Assembly: GCA_002803225.1 (NCBI GenBank)
Contig: NXFV01001887.1
Span: 37,394-101,393 of the forward strand
DNA length: 64,000 bases
Direction: 5' to 3'
DNA from: Gamarada debralockiae
Taxonomy: Eukaryota; Ascomycota; Leotiomycetes; Helotiales; Hyphodiscaceae
Shown: piece after piece, positions 22,199-34,469 of the stretch
Numbering within the stretch: position 1 is the stretch's first letter
How the letters are laid out: each line of letters starts with the position of its first letter
The notes under the pieces: generated by a model
Databases searched by the model: none
Told to the model about the DNA's origin: nothing
Seen by the model: only the letters and a program-made list of their open reading frames with translations
Program-made: the position numbers and the translations under genes

Positions 22199-23728
22199 AT
22201 GGCCACCGACACCGACGACCGCGACTTCATCGTCGTTCACGATGGTTTACCGAGAATAGGTCCAGATGGAGAGAATCTGACTGCCACTCCTGCAACATCT
22301 TCGAAAAGCCCAGCCAAAAGCCCATCTGCTGAGCGCACTCGACGACCTGCTCACCCATCGTCGCAACGGAGAAGTGATGGAGGCTTTAATGATACATTAG
22401 ACCCGTTGCGCGCTCTTCCAGAGATACGCCCCATACCGTGGTATGCAGGAAAGGAGCTTCCCATAGACAAGTCGATAGAGAGTACGCGAGTACAGACTCG
22501 AGGAGCGTGTCTGCTGGCATCCAGAGGCCAAGTACAAAACCCGCCCTGCAATCATTGCCAGTCGGGAGTTGGCAGGTTTTCCCTATGCATTGCTTTGGAT
22601 GATTGGTTTCATGGTGCATGCGCGACTTGCCAATTGGCTACGAGAGGCAATTTGTGTAGTCTAAGGACGAGCAAGGACGTTGGTATGTGATAGCGGATCT
22701 TGGGGATGTGTCTCTGCTGACTTGCAATAGTTGTCAAATCTGAGAGCAAGCAACAGGGATCTCCATCCGCCGAGATGTCCGCCGCCGGCAAAGCTCCCAA
22801 ACGCAAACAATCCGAATCCTCAAGCACTCCTACCTCCCGATTGCGAAAGGCGCCCGAAAACCAGTCGCAAAGTGAGCCACGACAATCATCGCCAGCGACT
22901 TCTCAACCCACACGACCGATTACAAGTCGCCCATCCACACAAGATGCAACGCGCCCCGCAGACGAATATATTTCACAGTTTGGTCAATCCTCGCAGGGTC
23001 TGAAAAGAAAGCGGGAGTCTCTCCAGGGAACTTCTGTTTATAGACCATATGTCTCTCCTTATGCGCCTCTTGATCCACCTAACCGACTTGCCTCTAGTCT
23101 ACCAAATACCCCAATCGTCCCCTCCACACCGAACATTATCATTCCAGCGAATATAGCTCGTGACCAATCCGCATACAACAACTACATCCGAGAGAGAGAG
23201 AATCAGCAGAATGGCACAGCGCCACAACGGCAATTCAAGGCAGTGAATGTACCCAGTCCGGCGGTAAACGGCAACGGATACAGAAACTCCCCCGCAATCA
23301 TTGAAGCTGGCCGAAACATCAATCCCAGCAGAGGAAGGGATAGGGATCAAACAGAATCAATGTCTCCAAGCGCACAACTCCTTAACCAACCTCTGCAATC
23401 GCCCTCACCAGAGACTCCGGTTGACCGAACAAGCTCGCGCCCAGAGCCGACTCGTATGACCACCCGAAATTCTCAGAAGAAAGCCGCCACCAATGGTTCT
23501 GCTACACAGCGAAATTCTTCACGAGCCCCCGATCCTCCCGACACTCCTCTCATCGACACTCTTCCTCGACGAAAACAAAAGCAGATATATGGAATAATTG
23601 GTGGTCTTCAAAGTGGGATTAGAAGTTGCCAGCAACAAGCTGAAAGCATGCAGAAACAACTGGATCTTCTTCAAGCTGCTTTGGGAATCGACCTGGAGGA
23701 CGATAAGGATGTTTCTATGGCCGGGTGA
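22199..23728 (+). CDS. DUF3716-type Cys-motif protein, probably nuclear
   Basis: Two exons (22199-22682, 22731-23728; GT-AG intron) encode 493 residues. A compact Cys cluster lies at 117-153 with Cys at 117, 120, 130, 141, 144 and 153, including CNHC, CATC and a spacing typical of DUF3716, a fungal domain thought to bind zinc. The remainder is low complexity and rich in Ser, Pro, Gln and Asn, with basic stretches (KRKRE, PRRKQKQ) that could be nuclear localisation signals, and a C-terminal helix (QQQAESMQKQLDLLQAAL) that could form a coiled coil. The protein ends with an acidic tip. No biochemical function is known for the domain; a chromatin or transcription role is only a guess from composition. 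Confidence 0.85.
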
Positions 23729-24993
23729 AGGACTCGTTAATGTTGATATGTTGGGCTACTGTTTATAATTGGGAGCGCGGTGCATTTCAAGCGGAGCTGG
23801 GGAAATGGATGGATTGTCTCGCGGGCACGCACGGCTGGAGGATATGGCGCATTCAGAGTAAACGTTGGTTGGTGAATGGATTTGTAAACTGCTCATGTAT
23901 GATACTTGTTCGTTTTCCACAGAATACAAGCTTAATTTGCCCAGCCCGGACTCGCCAACGAGATCCAACGCATGCTCGATGTGTTCGGATAGAGCGAACA
24001 GTGATTGACAAGGCTGGGCGGCGGATGAGGAGGTCCATCGCAGGCAGACCGGAAACGAACCTTTCTTTGGAACTTTGCGGCGCAGCCTGGTCGCACGAAC
24101 GGATACTCCGTACGCAACGGGCGCATCCATTTGGCAAGCACTTCAATTGCCGGTACTTTGGATCAAGCATGCTGCACTAAATTAACACCCCACGGCCCCT
24201 TCTATCTGCATCCAAATCTTGAAAGGCTGAATGTTCTTCGTTCTCCCCTGGTCCTCTGAACCACGCAATACACACCCCTCTTCATGATCCCACGGGAGTT
24301 CTGCCAGATGGAGATATCACCGGCGCCGGCAAGCCCAATGATAAGTACTGTACAATCACGTAGCATGTCCTTCAGGGATATTTCCAGAACCGAGACGCCC
24401 GGATGGTCCAATGTGGGATCTGATTGGCTAGCCTTACCGCAAAACAGAATAAATTCGGATGCAGCGGTAAGACCTGCAAGGGGCGGAAAACACGCGATAG
24501 GAGTCTTCAGCTGAGCGACATGGATCAGCATCAGTGAGCTTGAATGGTCGCAACAGAGATACAAAACTTTCTATCGAACGATTTCAACGGCAAGGAAGGT
24601 TGAGGTGCATGCGGCGTGGAGGAAGGAATCCTCGCTGAGCCAATGAGGAGTGTGTTTTAGACCAACAGACAAGCGAGGCTGAGGGAGCCAGGAGGAACGA
24701 TGAATCTGGTGCTGAGGTCAGAAGCTGAGGATACCACCCCACCATCACGGAGACATTTACCAGCCGCATCTTACCCATGACGACTCAAGTGTGCCCTGCC
24801 TGGTGTCTTGAATGGAGCCCCGCCCGCCCCCGGTCAATCGCTCAATTTCAAACAGCTCAGCAGCTGTTGGTATAAGTGACCACTCTCTCGTCTTGACATC
24901 TCTCTATTACCTGCTCAAATCTTCTCCGCCATCCAGAACCGCAAATCCTTTACGTACTTTCCAGCCTTGCATCCATCTCACGGCTTCAACACC
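23729..24993. other. No gene recognised
   Basis: 1.3 kb with overlapping short frames on both strands but no coherent domain, start context or intron. The right end is the upstream region of the secreted protein gene at 24994. Confidence 0.45.
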
Positions 24994-26182
24994 ATGCTCT
25001 TCGCGGATTACATTCCCGCTGTTTTGGGGGCAGCCTCATCCTTCGCACAAGGCGTGCTTCGCAGTGACGCGCAAACAAAGCCAGTGGACTATTATGCACG
25101 AAATCTCAAGACTGTGTCCGAGATCTACAACTTGACCGTGTGGCCCAGTAAGTCCTTCATCTCTCACCTCCTAATCTCCTCTCACTCAAACTAACAACTC
25201 CCCAGACAACCTCCCAATAATAACGCAAGGTTCCTCCGCCGTTCCCCCAGGTCTTTTCGCCCAAAACGCAACTGGCCGCGTCTCACCCTTAGGCAATTTC
25301 ACTGGTTTCCAAGAAAGCATCGAATATTTCTTCGCACTGGCGCTCGTTCCGTCTCCACCTTCGTATTCGGTGTTCAGCAAGGCGACGGTCGTGGAGTTCA
25401 GTAGTGGGTGTCCGGAAGTGGCGGCTAGTGTTGCTTGGCTGGAGACTAGAGTCGATAATGCGAATTTGACTAATAATGGACAATATATCAGCACGCTGAA
25501 GCAGGTATGTACCTCGCTCCCTTTCCGTCTCCACACCAATTTTGGGGTGACCGGCGGGGGAAGTGTTAGATGGGAAGGGAACAAAGACTGATTGAATTCA
25601 GGTTGCATTCTGGCGCTTCGACGACACCGGCGCAGTCACATCCTACGATGCCTATATCCCGAATCTCGCGGACTGGGACTTCCTCGCTGAAGGCCAGCAG
25701 AACATCACGAATCCTTATGTGCAGGCTGCTACTATCCAAAGACTGTGCCCCATTATCCAGCAGCGATGTGTGGGTGCTAATCAGCAATACACTGAGTACG
25801 TCACTCCAAATACCATCGGTCATGTTGAATGATGTATTAATCACATGAAACAGCGTCGCCCAGTGCGCCTCCACCCTTTCTGGCAAAGCTTTTGGAAACT
25901 ATGATGAGGTTTGGGCGGACAATGTTGTCTGCAGGACTGTCCATGTCATTCTCGCGCTCGTGGATCCTGATGTAAGATTCTCTTCCTCCTGGTTCCATCG
26001 ATAGCGAAAAAGTGTTGACATGGAAATAGGTCCATTGTCCACATGTTGGCCCAACAGGTGGCATGAAGTGCGTGGATGAGCCATACAACGATGGGTATTT
26101 CGACGATGCGGAATTGTTTGGCATGCCACTTGGAACGACCTTCATTTGTCCTGATAAGAAAGATTGCCATAAAGGATGGTGA
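24994..26182 (+). CDS. Secreted Cys-containing protein, fungal family of unknown function
   Basis: Five exons (24994-25147, 25206-25504, 25602-25795, 25854-25971, 26030-26182) joined by GT-AG introns give 305 residues. The ATG at 24994 is the first in its leader and starts a hydrophobic signal-like segment ending near AQG (residue 20). The mature part has N-glycosylation sites (NLT, NAT, NFT, NIT) and a C-terminal half with spaced Cys (RLCPIIQQRC, VAQCAS, VVCRT, VHCPHVGPTGGMKC, TFICPDKKDC). The blocks FWRFDDTGAV, YDAYIPNL and GNYDEVWADNVVCRT look strongly conserved, and I believe similar hypothetical proteins exist across ascomycetes and basidiomycetes, but no function is known to me. The downstream neighbour is the beta-trefoil-like membrane protein, in the same orientation. 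Confidence 0.85.
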
Positions 26183-27173
26183 GTGTCAGAAATTCAAAGG
26201 GGACGACAACGTGTATGATACATGAGAGTCCATGGGAGGTTTGGGTAATGAAGTAACGGATATGAGAGGAAGACAGTGTCGGAGAAGCTGATGTATACTC
26301 CTTGGGGCTTTCCTAAAAATTTAATCTGTATTCTTCGTAGCCAGCTTGGACATGAATGCTGTGTTCCTGAATAAGAACTTGACTGGAAGTTCAGTATCCA
26401 ATTCGTTTCCTTTGAGCAGATTTTGGCATCAGAACTCAAGCGAAGTTGAACGATGGCCTCTTGAAAGTTGAGACGGCAACACCATATTTTATTGCTCCTG
26501 CAAATAGAGATGATCATAAATAGCTCGAGGCTGAGACCCCTCGCCTCGTCTCACTGGTGCCTTGATACGAATCGGCAAGTCAAGCCACCCTGATGCCAGT
26601 GCGATGAATTGAAGCCGTCCCACGACCCAGGACATTGGTTTTCGCTGCCTCGAACCCAGATTCCCAAGCCCAAGAAACCCGAAAATCGGGGACTGGAATC
26701 AAAGTCTCCCAATATCCCATCTTCAAAACTTTTGCGGGAGGAATATTTTGGAATCAGTTGATATCAATCTAGAGCAGATTGATAAACGAAGCAAGCTCGT
26801 ACACCTGAGCCAATCACAACCGATCTCAAATCTCACCATAGAGAACTGCCCAGTTGGCTACCAGTGTCTGCTGGCTTGTCAAACCTAGCCCTATGAGATT
26901 ATGAGGTTTACTTGGGACAGACCGCTGCGCGATCTTCAGCCCCGTACTCCGCCGCATAAGCTTCCGTTTGACCCAAGATTAGACATTCCCATCGGCCTCT
27001 GGTCCTGCATGTACTTCTTCCTTAAATCTCCATCTCACTCTTAATCATTCCTTCCAGGCAGCATTATAATTTTCTACTGTACATCTCGTAACTTGAAACT
27101 TCGTATCTTTCTTTCCTGTCGGCCCTTTATTTGTTTTGTTCTTAGCAAATCTTCGAGACAGGAGGTAGAAGCC
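26183..27173. other. Intergenic, promoter of the next gene
   Basis: No coding frame with support. A CCAAT box (GAGCCAATCACAACC, near 26814) and CT-rich tracts (27025-27060, 27105-27125) precede the ATG at 27174, the usual make-up of a fungal promoter and leader. Confidence 0.5.
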
Positions 27174-28324
27174 ATGGCCAATTTCGACAGCAACCACTGG
27201 TATCAGCTTGTGCTCAAAGGAGGGACCTCGCAGTCGATGGATGGATCTGGACTTTACGACCACGGGAAAGGGTCTGTGTTCTTTCAAAACACGAATACGA
27301 CCTCGAGTGAACAGCAATGGCAGTTATTTCCATACAACACGACATATTATGTGCTGAGAACGAAAGAGTCGGGACAATTTGGGTATATGAACGCTAATGT
27401 GTCGCCTGGTGAGTCGACGCCTGGGAATACGGTGCCAAGTGTAAGTACATCTATCTCTCTGTATCCTTTTCGAAATGCAGCGCGCTTCCTGGAATTGAAC
27501 GCGTCCTAATTCTCAACAAAGCTAATATCGAGATCTCATAGATGCGCAACGTAACCCTCTCCGACAATTCGATGTTCTGGACCATCAGCCCATGGGGTGA
27601 TGGGACCTTCTTCCTCACAAACGCCGCGAATGGAACAGATTGGCACTTGCTAGTCAAACCTAACTCTCTCATGGCCATGAGCTCGAACATCACAGCTCCT
27701 CAGGCCGGACAAAGCTTCTCTTTCAATAAACTAGGCGAAATCAACGATACTAGGTTCTCTTCTGTCAGTGTACCCTCAGCAACGAGCACATCTACCAGCA
27801 CCACATCGCCGACCCAGTCCAAACACGCTCCAACTACCTCGAACCATAACAGTGGCCTATCGACTGGCGCACAAGCTGGAATCGGCGCAGGCATTGGAGC
27901 GGTCGCCTTGATTGCCCTCCTGGCCCTGGGATTCTGGTTCCTACGTCGACGAAAGCGACGTGCTGCTCAGCCCTCATACCCCGCTGAATATGACTCCGGC
28001 CATGAGCGCAAGCCCATGATGCCACCCAATGCCCAGGAACTTACACCCTTCTATGATGTATATGGTAGCGAAAATACGCAAAAGCCAGCACTTGCACCAC
28101 AGGAACTCGACCCCACTGCGGTCGCGATGCATGAGATGGAAGCTGGGAAGGATAGGGAGAGGAAAGGGCGTTCGGTTAGCCCGTATAGACATGGGGTTGA
28201 TAGTGAGCAGAAGGCTCTTATGCCCCAGGGGTTCTGTAGGGAGAATGCTGCACATGAGATGGACGCGCAGCAACACCCTTTTGAGAGGTCGGAACTGCCG
28301 GGTGAAGAGGAGCGCGGAAAGTGA
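27174..28324 (+). CDS. Membrane-anchored beta-trefoil-like (ricin-B-type) protein
   Basis: Two exons (27174-27440, 27542-28324) encode 349 residues. Residues 1-155 contain WYQL, QQWQLFP, YVLRTKESG and FWTISPWGDGTFFLTN, the repeating aromatic pattern of ricin-type beta-trefoil lectin domains. A Ser/Thr-rich linker (about 165-195) leads to a single membrane helix with Gly-rich start (about 201-223), an RRRKRR stop-transfer and a 120-residue cytoplasmic tail. This plan suggests a surface sensor or wall-linked protein. The ATG at 27174 gives no signal peptide; the frame is open further upstream and would add a hydrophobic leader, but only from a TTG codon. The lectin assignment is by pattern, not by binding residues. 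Confidence 0.82.
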
Positions 28325-29397
28325 AAGAGAGATGATGCAGAGAGGAAAAAAGGACAACACCACATCGCGCCAAAAGTAGAGTCATGTTGTTTCTGGACCT
28401 CAAAACCATGACGTAGAAGGATATATTGCCAAGCATTGAAGTTAATGGCGGGTCATGGACAACAAGTAGATACTATAGACGGCAGCACGTCGGTGGCACT
28501 CTCATCATCCACTGCCAACGTAGGAGGCTGAATTTGGCATATGGCAGCCTCCATCAGTGGCAAACGAAGGGTTCAAGCAATATTGCTTCAGGGACCTGGC
28601 TCTCTTCCAACGCCAACAAGTCCTGAATCTTGCGCAGAGAGGCAGGCGTAGAGTCTGAGATGGACTGGGTGTAGTGGGGCTCAATTATTAATGTACGAGA
28701 TCTAAACTCTAATTCTATTCGTTGACGATACGCGAATTTCCCCCCTCATTTTTCCCCTTCCATATTCAAACCGTACTGACCACTCATGACATTTCCAGCG
28801 AAAAAAGTCCAAGTTGGGCCTCTTATCTCTCGTGATCGACATGGGGAGTGCCTGTGGCGTGTGACGGGGCTCATCAAACAAGCTGTGAAGTCATGTTCCT
28901 TGGCAGACCCCGATTTCGGATCCTATATTCAAGAACTTCCCACCATGTGAGAGTGATGGCAAGATAAGATACTTGGACAGCAGTGGCATAAAAATGTTCC
29001 CACGACTTCACAAGTGAAAGCGGGAAAGTGCTTTCAAAGATGTTGTGTCGCCTGCAACTCAATTGCAAGTTAAGGCAATAATGGTGTCGGTGTTACTTTG
29101 GCATCAACATTACACCTTTGAATGAAGAAGGAATATCAAGTGTGTACTGAAGTGTCATAATTGATGTCAATGACTCGAATAGAATGCGACAACCGCCAAT
29201 AGTGCTGCACCAAAACATAACGCTCCATGGTGTTCATCGCTCAATCCCAATGATACCCTAAGCGCCATACTCTCTAACCCATATATACAGACTCATGTGA
29301 GTCAACGTCGACCACCTCGAGGCCGTTGTGTCCATCGACATCACGATGAATCTTCATCGCTCAAGATATCAGTCCATCGTCCTCTCCAAGGTTCACT
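28325..29397. other. Intergenic between convergent genes
   Basis: Must contain the 3' ends of the flanking convergent genes. I see no coding frame with support and no repeat. Confidence 0.45.
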
Positions 29398-29646
29398 TCA
29401 CTCATGACGATCGTTGGCTGTCGAGACTCGATACACGCCTTCGTTGCCCAACGTCCCGTGGTCGTTGATGCCGTTCACATCTGGACTCCTCCTTTGTGCT
29501 GACTTGGCGGCAGCCTCCATTTGCCTCTTCGTGTGTTGGTGTATCGATCGAGCGTATGTCGCCATATCGACGGGATAATTAGACTTGTAGTACTGAGGAG
29601 AGGAGGAGAGTTGGGAGGATTGAAGATATGGACCTGTGGAAGACAT
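29398..29646 (-). CDS. Small conserved-looking protein (82 residues)
   Basis: One frame of 82 residues from ATG at 29646 to stop at 29398. The centre YPVDMATYARSIHQHTKRQMEAA has helix-forming, charged composition and looks like short hypothetical proteins I associate with other Leotiomycetes and Sordariomycetes, while both ends are Ser-rich and low complexity. No signal peptide, membrane segment or Cys pattern. A TATA-like stretch (CTATATTTAAAG, minus strand, about 29781-29770) and a perfect 22 bp palindrome lie 100-135 bp upstream. The function is unknown; a small basic regulator or stress protein is conceivable but unsupported. Confidence 0.55.
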   Translation of the reverse strand: MSSTGPYLQSSQLSSSPQYYKSNYPVDMATYARSIHQHTKRQMEAAAKSAQRRSPDVNGINDHGTLGNEGVYRVSTANDRHE

Positions 29647-29748
29647 TTTGTGTATTTGTTGTTTGTAGTTTGAGAAAGTTCAAGGAGAGTGAAGATAGAT
29701 GAGATGGGTATAAAGCTTTTGCTTCGTAGAAATGAGATTCGTTGATAG

Positions 29749-29770
29749 AAGAAAGTACCGGTACTTTCTT
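29749..29770. promoter_or_regulatory. Perfect 22 bp palindrome upstream of the small gene
   Basis: Two 11-base arms, AAGAAAGTACC and its exact complement, meet without a spacer. It lies about 100 bp upstream of the ATG at 29646 and next to a TATA-like stretch, a position fitting a binding site for a dimeric regulator. Confidence 0.55.
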
Positions 29771-29781
29771 TAAATATAGAG

Positions 29782-30449
29782 GGAGTTTAGCTTTAATTGT
29801 TTGATATGAATGCATAATAATAAAGGAATTCCAGTGTCCTATATACCGTCTGCCCTCATATACTAAAGCCTCTGTTAGTATACGCTATCAGGACCCTGCC
29901 CCACACCTACACAACCTCCACAGGTTGGTCCTAAGGGGAGACGAAGATCTTCTACCTTTAGTCTCACCATCCAGAGCACCCATTAACATTTGCGTCACCA
30001 TCACCCAATCATTTCCGCCTCTTTCAGGGATGGGCGAGGGAGAGAAAGGCTATGATGAAGGAGGCAAGACTCTGCCGATCTTGACGTGACCAGCGTCATA
30101 ACCGATGCTCTTGCAGCGGTGGCTAGCAACTAATCATACTTGTGGAAACTATGGGATTTTAAGGGACTAGAGAATTAGGTATAGGAAAATTGTATCCCTG
30201 TTGATGTGATTTGGTGAGGGTGGTTTGTTGCTGCTGGTGGGTACCGAAGAGGCACGGCAGCGGTCGTGATTCATGATGAGCTTTAAAGCCAAGTTTGGAT
30301 GAGGAGTAAACATCATGAGCGGCAATTTGTGATTTCATATTCGAAGGTACTCACACTTTTATCTAAGGCTGATTTTGAGTGGAAGATTTGAGCAAAATCA
30401 ACCTCGCAAGTCCTCAAAAGAGTCCATCCGGTCCGTCGAGCTCGTATTA
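29782..30449. other. No gene recognised
   Basis: Ordinary base composition turning more AT-rich at both ends; no coding frame with support. Confidence 0.4.
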
Positions 30450-31110
30450 CGGCGGTATGATGATATCGATTGTGTTTTTAAAATACTAATCGATATCGCA
30501 GTACAATGTTTTTAAGGTCAATTCGACGCTAACTATAATTTAACTCGTAGGGGCGCTAATAATAGTCGGGCCAAGTGCCCTACCACGTGCGGGCCGCCTA
30601 CAATATATCACCTCTTATTTTATAACTTAATATCTTGTTCAATTCTTAACCCTTTTAAGCAAATATTTTATATATGAATAGAGTGAGCTAAATGCTCTCC
30701 AAATAACTAAAATTAATATAATCGCGTTATTTTTGATGTTATAATTGGGCTTACAGTACCTGCTGAAAATGTTACTTTTAGTCCATAGCATGCTATATAC
30801 CAAACGTCACCTAACAAACGGAGTCATAGTCCCTAGGCATAAAACCGCAGACAAAATGTCTTGTTTTTATACGGTTTTGAAGCTATTCTCGCTGCTGTTT
30901 GGTGATCCGGATAGCTCGTGTAGGGGGAAACCAAGCTTTTACGTATTGACACGCAGCCGCCCGGTTTACTACCCTGTTCTCAGCCCCTTGTTTTTGAGAC
31001 ACTCCCCTACCGTTGAATTCACTACAGGATATCGCAATATATCGTCAATATGGTGATAACAGCGTATTTATTAAATTAGAGGCTGTTTACAGAAATATTA
31101 CCTAAAATAT
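30450..31110. repeat. AT-rich island, probable transposon relic
   Basis: Composition shifts sharply to AT-rich with many TA dinucleotides, as in the RIP-mutated elements elsewhere in the window. Near its left edge a hairpin has arms GATATCGATT (30462-30471) and AATCGATATC (30488-30497) around a 16-base loop. GATATCG recurs near the right edge (about 31029). No transposase or polymerase relic can be read. Confidence 0.4.
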
Positions 31111-34100
31111 TTTGAAAAACATTGTATTCTGAACTCGACGGACCAGATCAGTAATAAGGACAGACACTGAGCAACCATGCTTAAGGCCTGACGCAAGGAT
31201 CTCAACCCCCAGCCCGCCTGAAGAAAGCCTTGGATCTACAATCTGCTGGTTCTGATCCCTATGGGATGAATACCAGTATGCCGACCCCAGAACTTTCACT
31301 GCCATGGATGTCATATGGCACAAGTATCGCAAATCTCCCGCTTTCAAACATAAACCTCCAAACATCATCAGAACCAAATACTCGTCATATACTCCAGTGA
31401 GAGTTAGGCCAACTCCTCGATTTCGATGTACCGAGTCCACAGGTCCTCGAATCTGGTCGATAGAAGGCGGGAATCGACTTTCCGCAAGCCGCTCGTCAGA
31501 CTCAGTTCTAGCAACCAGAAACGCTGTCATTTTGTTCCACAGATTCGACGACGGTGGGTTTTACGAAAAGAGGCCCAAATTTTCCCGACTCTTTCTCCTC
31601 GAAGCTCCAATCATTTCAAGGAAGAAACAGGACGGACGCCAAGGCTTTGGCGTCCTTGATGTCATAAGCGGGACGAGACCCTGAATGCATGGCACTAGCA
31701 GCAAGCGACTCCAGTGCGCAGGGGTATAAGATCGCCACCTTCAACCGTTGGACGTTGAGTGCAGATCGTGAGTTGGGTTTGTTTGGAGGCTTACTTACAG
31801 CAAACTGAAGGTTTGTTTTTGATATCAGGAAACTTTAAAAGTGCTCCAGAGGGGTTTGCACGAGAGGAAGGATGAAACTTTAAGTTTGACGAGGTGCAGT
31901 TCGCAGGCAGAAACACTCTTATCTGATCGTTGAAGTCGCGGCTATGCCACTTAGGCGTCAAGAATGCGACGTTGACAACGGTAGCTAAATTTTCAGAAAG
32001 AGCTGGCCTCGGGGAGAGCATCTTAACATGTTCATCGATGGGGCTCGATGTCGACAATGATCGTCAGATGCTAGCTGCTACGGCATCATATTCACCACTT
32101 TGATAGCTGTTGACCATCCTAGGACTGCTAATGCAGTCATTCTGCTTCATCCAGACATTCATTGAACATCTCTTGGAATATTTTCTTCTGGTCTCCAAGG
32201 GCCTATCAAAACGGGTACAGATAGTGCTGAGGATTCCCGAAGCCAACGAAGCATCAATCAACTTTTGGCTTCCTATTTCGTACGTTTTGTTGACACATCT
32301 CATCATCTGTGCGGCTGAACATCTCCATCAATCCATTGGAACCAACCTGCAACCGTCTAAATTCTGACTCCATTGTTGGATTCTCGCAAGGCTATAAGGG
32401 TGGGCATCGTACGATCGATCGCTGCATCGTCATACCCACCGTCATTCTCGACAGAAACTTCTGCTGCTTCTAGAATGCTGTCAAGATTGCGCTTGATGAG
32501 CTGCGATTTTCTCCTACTGCAAGTTTAAGTCATCTGGAACCCCTCTCCTTTTTCTTTTGGAAATTGAGGAAGAAATGAAAAAGGATCGATCGTGGTGATC
32601 GACGTCCGCCTCCGAAGGATTGAGAGGCATGTTCAGCTCAGTCGCCACTGAATGAGGTCACTTGCGCTAGCGAGGCTGGTGCAAGGCTGACGTCTGTCTC
32701 TATTTGGAGATCAGCAAGCCTAGTTTCTCCTATCGTTCAGAGTCTCTCACTTGAAACCCTCTTCCTCCAAACAAAGCCGGGAAATTTTTGTTCTGGAAAA
32801 AAAAAACTGCGCCTGCACCTTTTGCCTCTCAGAATCTCGCTTACTACAACGTGAAAAGGAGGGCGAACAGCATCGCTTCCACTTTCCGATTCTATCCACA
32901 AACGAGTTCAATTCATATAAAAATAAATAAGAAAAATATCCCAAAATCACATCCTGGTGGTGCTGTCGTCTCCCTCTGTTCAATTCCTCCGCAGAAATCT
33001 GAACTAACATCGCAATAGAAAACAAAAGGCACAAAGGTGAAAGCCCTTCATGCAAGTCACATTGTTTTTACTTCAAGACTGTAGTATGCTCACACATTGA
33101 ATCTAGTATAAGTCTTTGAGGATTCCAAGAATTGCCAATATTGGGATGACCTCAGATCTCCTGAAGTGGTAAAAAGCCTGGGGCGCGAGGTTCAACTCCT
33201 TAGTCACTAACCTTATATGCCTTTACCACAACCTTGTGGATTGTTGGTATGTTCCCTTGCGACATTCCTCAGGTGACAAATTTTCACGTGAAGTCCTTCC
33301 CCACTTCATTGTAGGAGTCTGGGGTGGGTGTGATACACCTCCAACCTCTGTCACAGCAGAATTTCATTTGCTACAATACTGTCGACAGCGCCAGGGACAT
33401 CTCGGCCGGCGGAAAACGATCTTCGATGAATTCCCTCTTTCTATTATCTCCAAGGAAAGCGACTTGGAATTCGAGCAGCTCCAACACTGGATAAAACAAA
33501 AAGAGAGCACTTTCACATCCTGACACAGATAGCCCACTTTGGAAAGCAATTTTTTTTTGTTTGTCCTTTTGGGGAATAGTCAGATATGAAATAAGGAGCG
33601 GCAACAAGTTCTAATAAACTTTTAGGAGTGGATGTGAGTTTTGAGACAAAGAGCGCTTGACATTGTGTGAGAGTGATGTTCGGCGGTATGATTGTTTCTT
33701 TTAAGAAAGCTATTGAAGAGAAGAAAGGAGGTTTGAATTTTACACCTTGCCGTCATCGAATTTAATAAAGTTGTCGAACTTACAAGCAGTATCGAGCAAT
33801 AGTGTCAATTCATACACCGAATCGATTTGTTGCATATCTAGGTTCAGGAACAGAACTGCGGGTTGTACAGTAGGCGCGTACTTTAAACTCGATACTGCGA
33901 CAATGACTACTTTTCCTTGTCTGACATGATGTCCAGATATCTCTCTGCGATACATTTGAGCGATCCACCTACACATTTTGCTACTAATTTATCTCCCTCG
34001 GAAAAGGGGCCACCACGTGGCATTCGCAAGGCTGCATGAGTCGTCCAAGAGGATCAGCAACGAAGCGATACCAAAGGCAGCCAACAATATCCAAATCTCA

Positions 34101-34469
34101 AAAAGACTTCCAAATTCTCGAGATCCCTCTTTTCCATGTAATGCATTTCAACGAAAGGACCTCGTAGAATTTGTATTGGAAAGTAAGGGATACGACCAAG
34201 GTTCCTTATGTATTCTGCGAGACTGCAGTCATTGACATCATCACTTTGAACCTCAGCCTCATATCAACAACCCCCTTCTACCCTAACCACAATTCCACAG
34301 GCTTTATTAATAGCTATCTCCAGACTACTACACAATCCTCTGCATCAAGCTCTCCAACCGCAACATGGGCATCACACACTGAGCTGCCCACAGTCATTCC
34401 TCACCGACCTCACAGCCCAACAATATGGGATTCTCTCATTCCTAAATATGAAAGATATCCACGATACGA
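31111..34469. other. 3.4 kb without a recognisable gene
   Basis: Several frames of 80-140 codons occur on both strands (for example 31102-31530 minus, 31304-31684 plus, 31791-32057 minus), but none shows a domain or links to its neighbours by splice sites. They could be remnants of old genes. Nothing else stands out. Confidence 0.4.

Noticed and set aside
31102..31530. Open frame of 142 codons on the minus strand
   Set aside because: Looks weakly coding but I recognise no family and find no splice partners; left as unassigned.
33163..33235. tRNA-like stretch with GAGGTTCAACTCC
   Set aside because: The T-loop-like motif is present, but the T-stem pairs poorly and no matching acceptor or anticodon arms can be folded.
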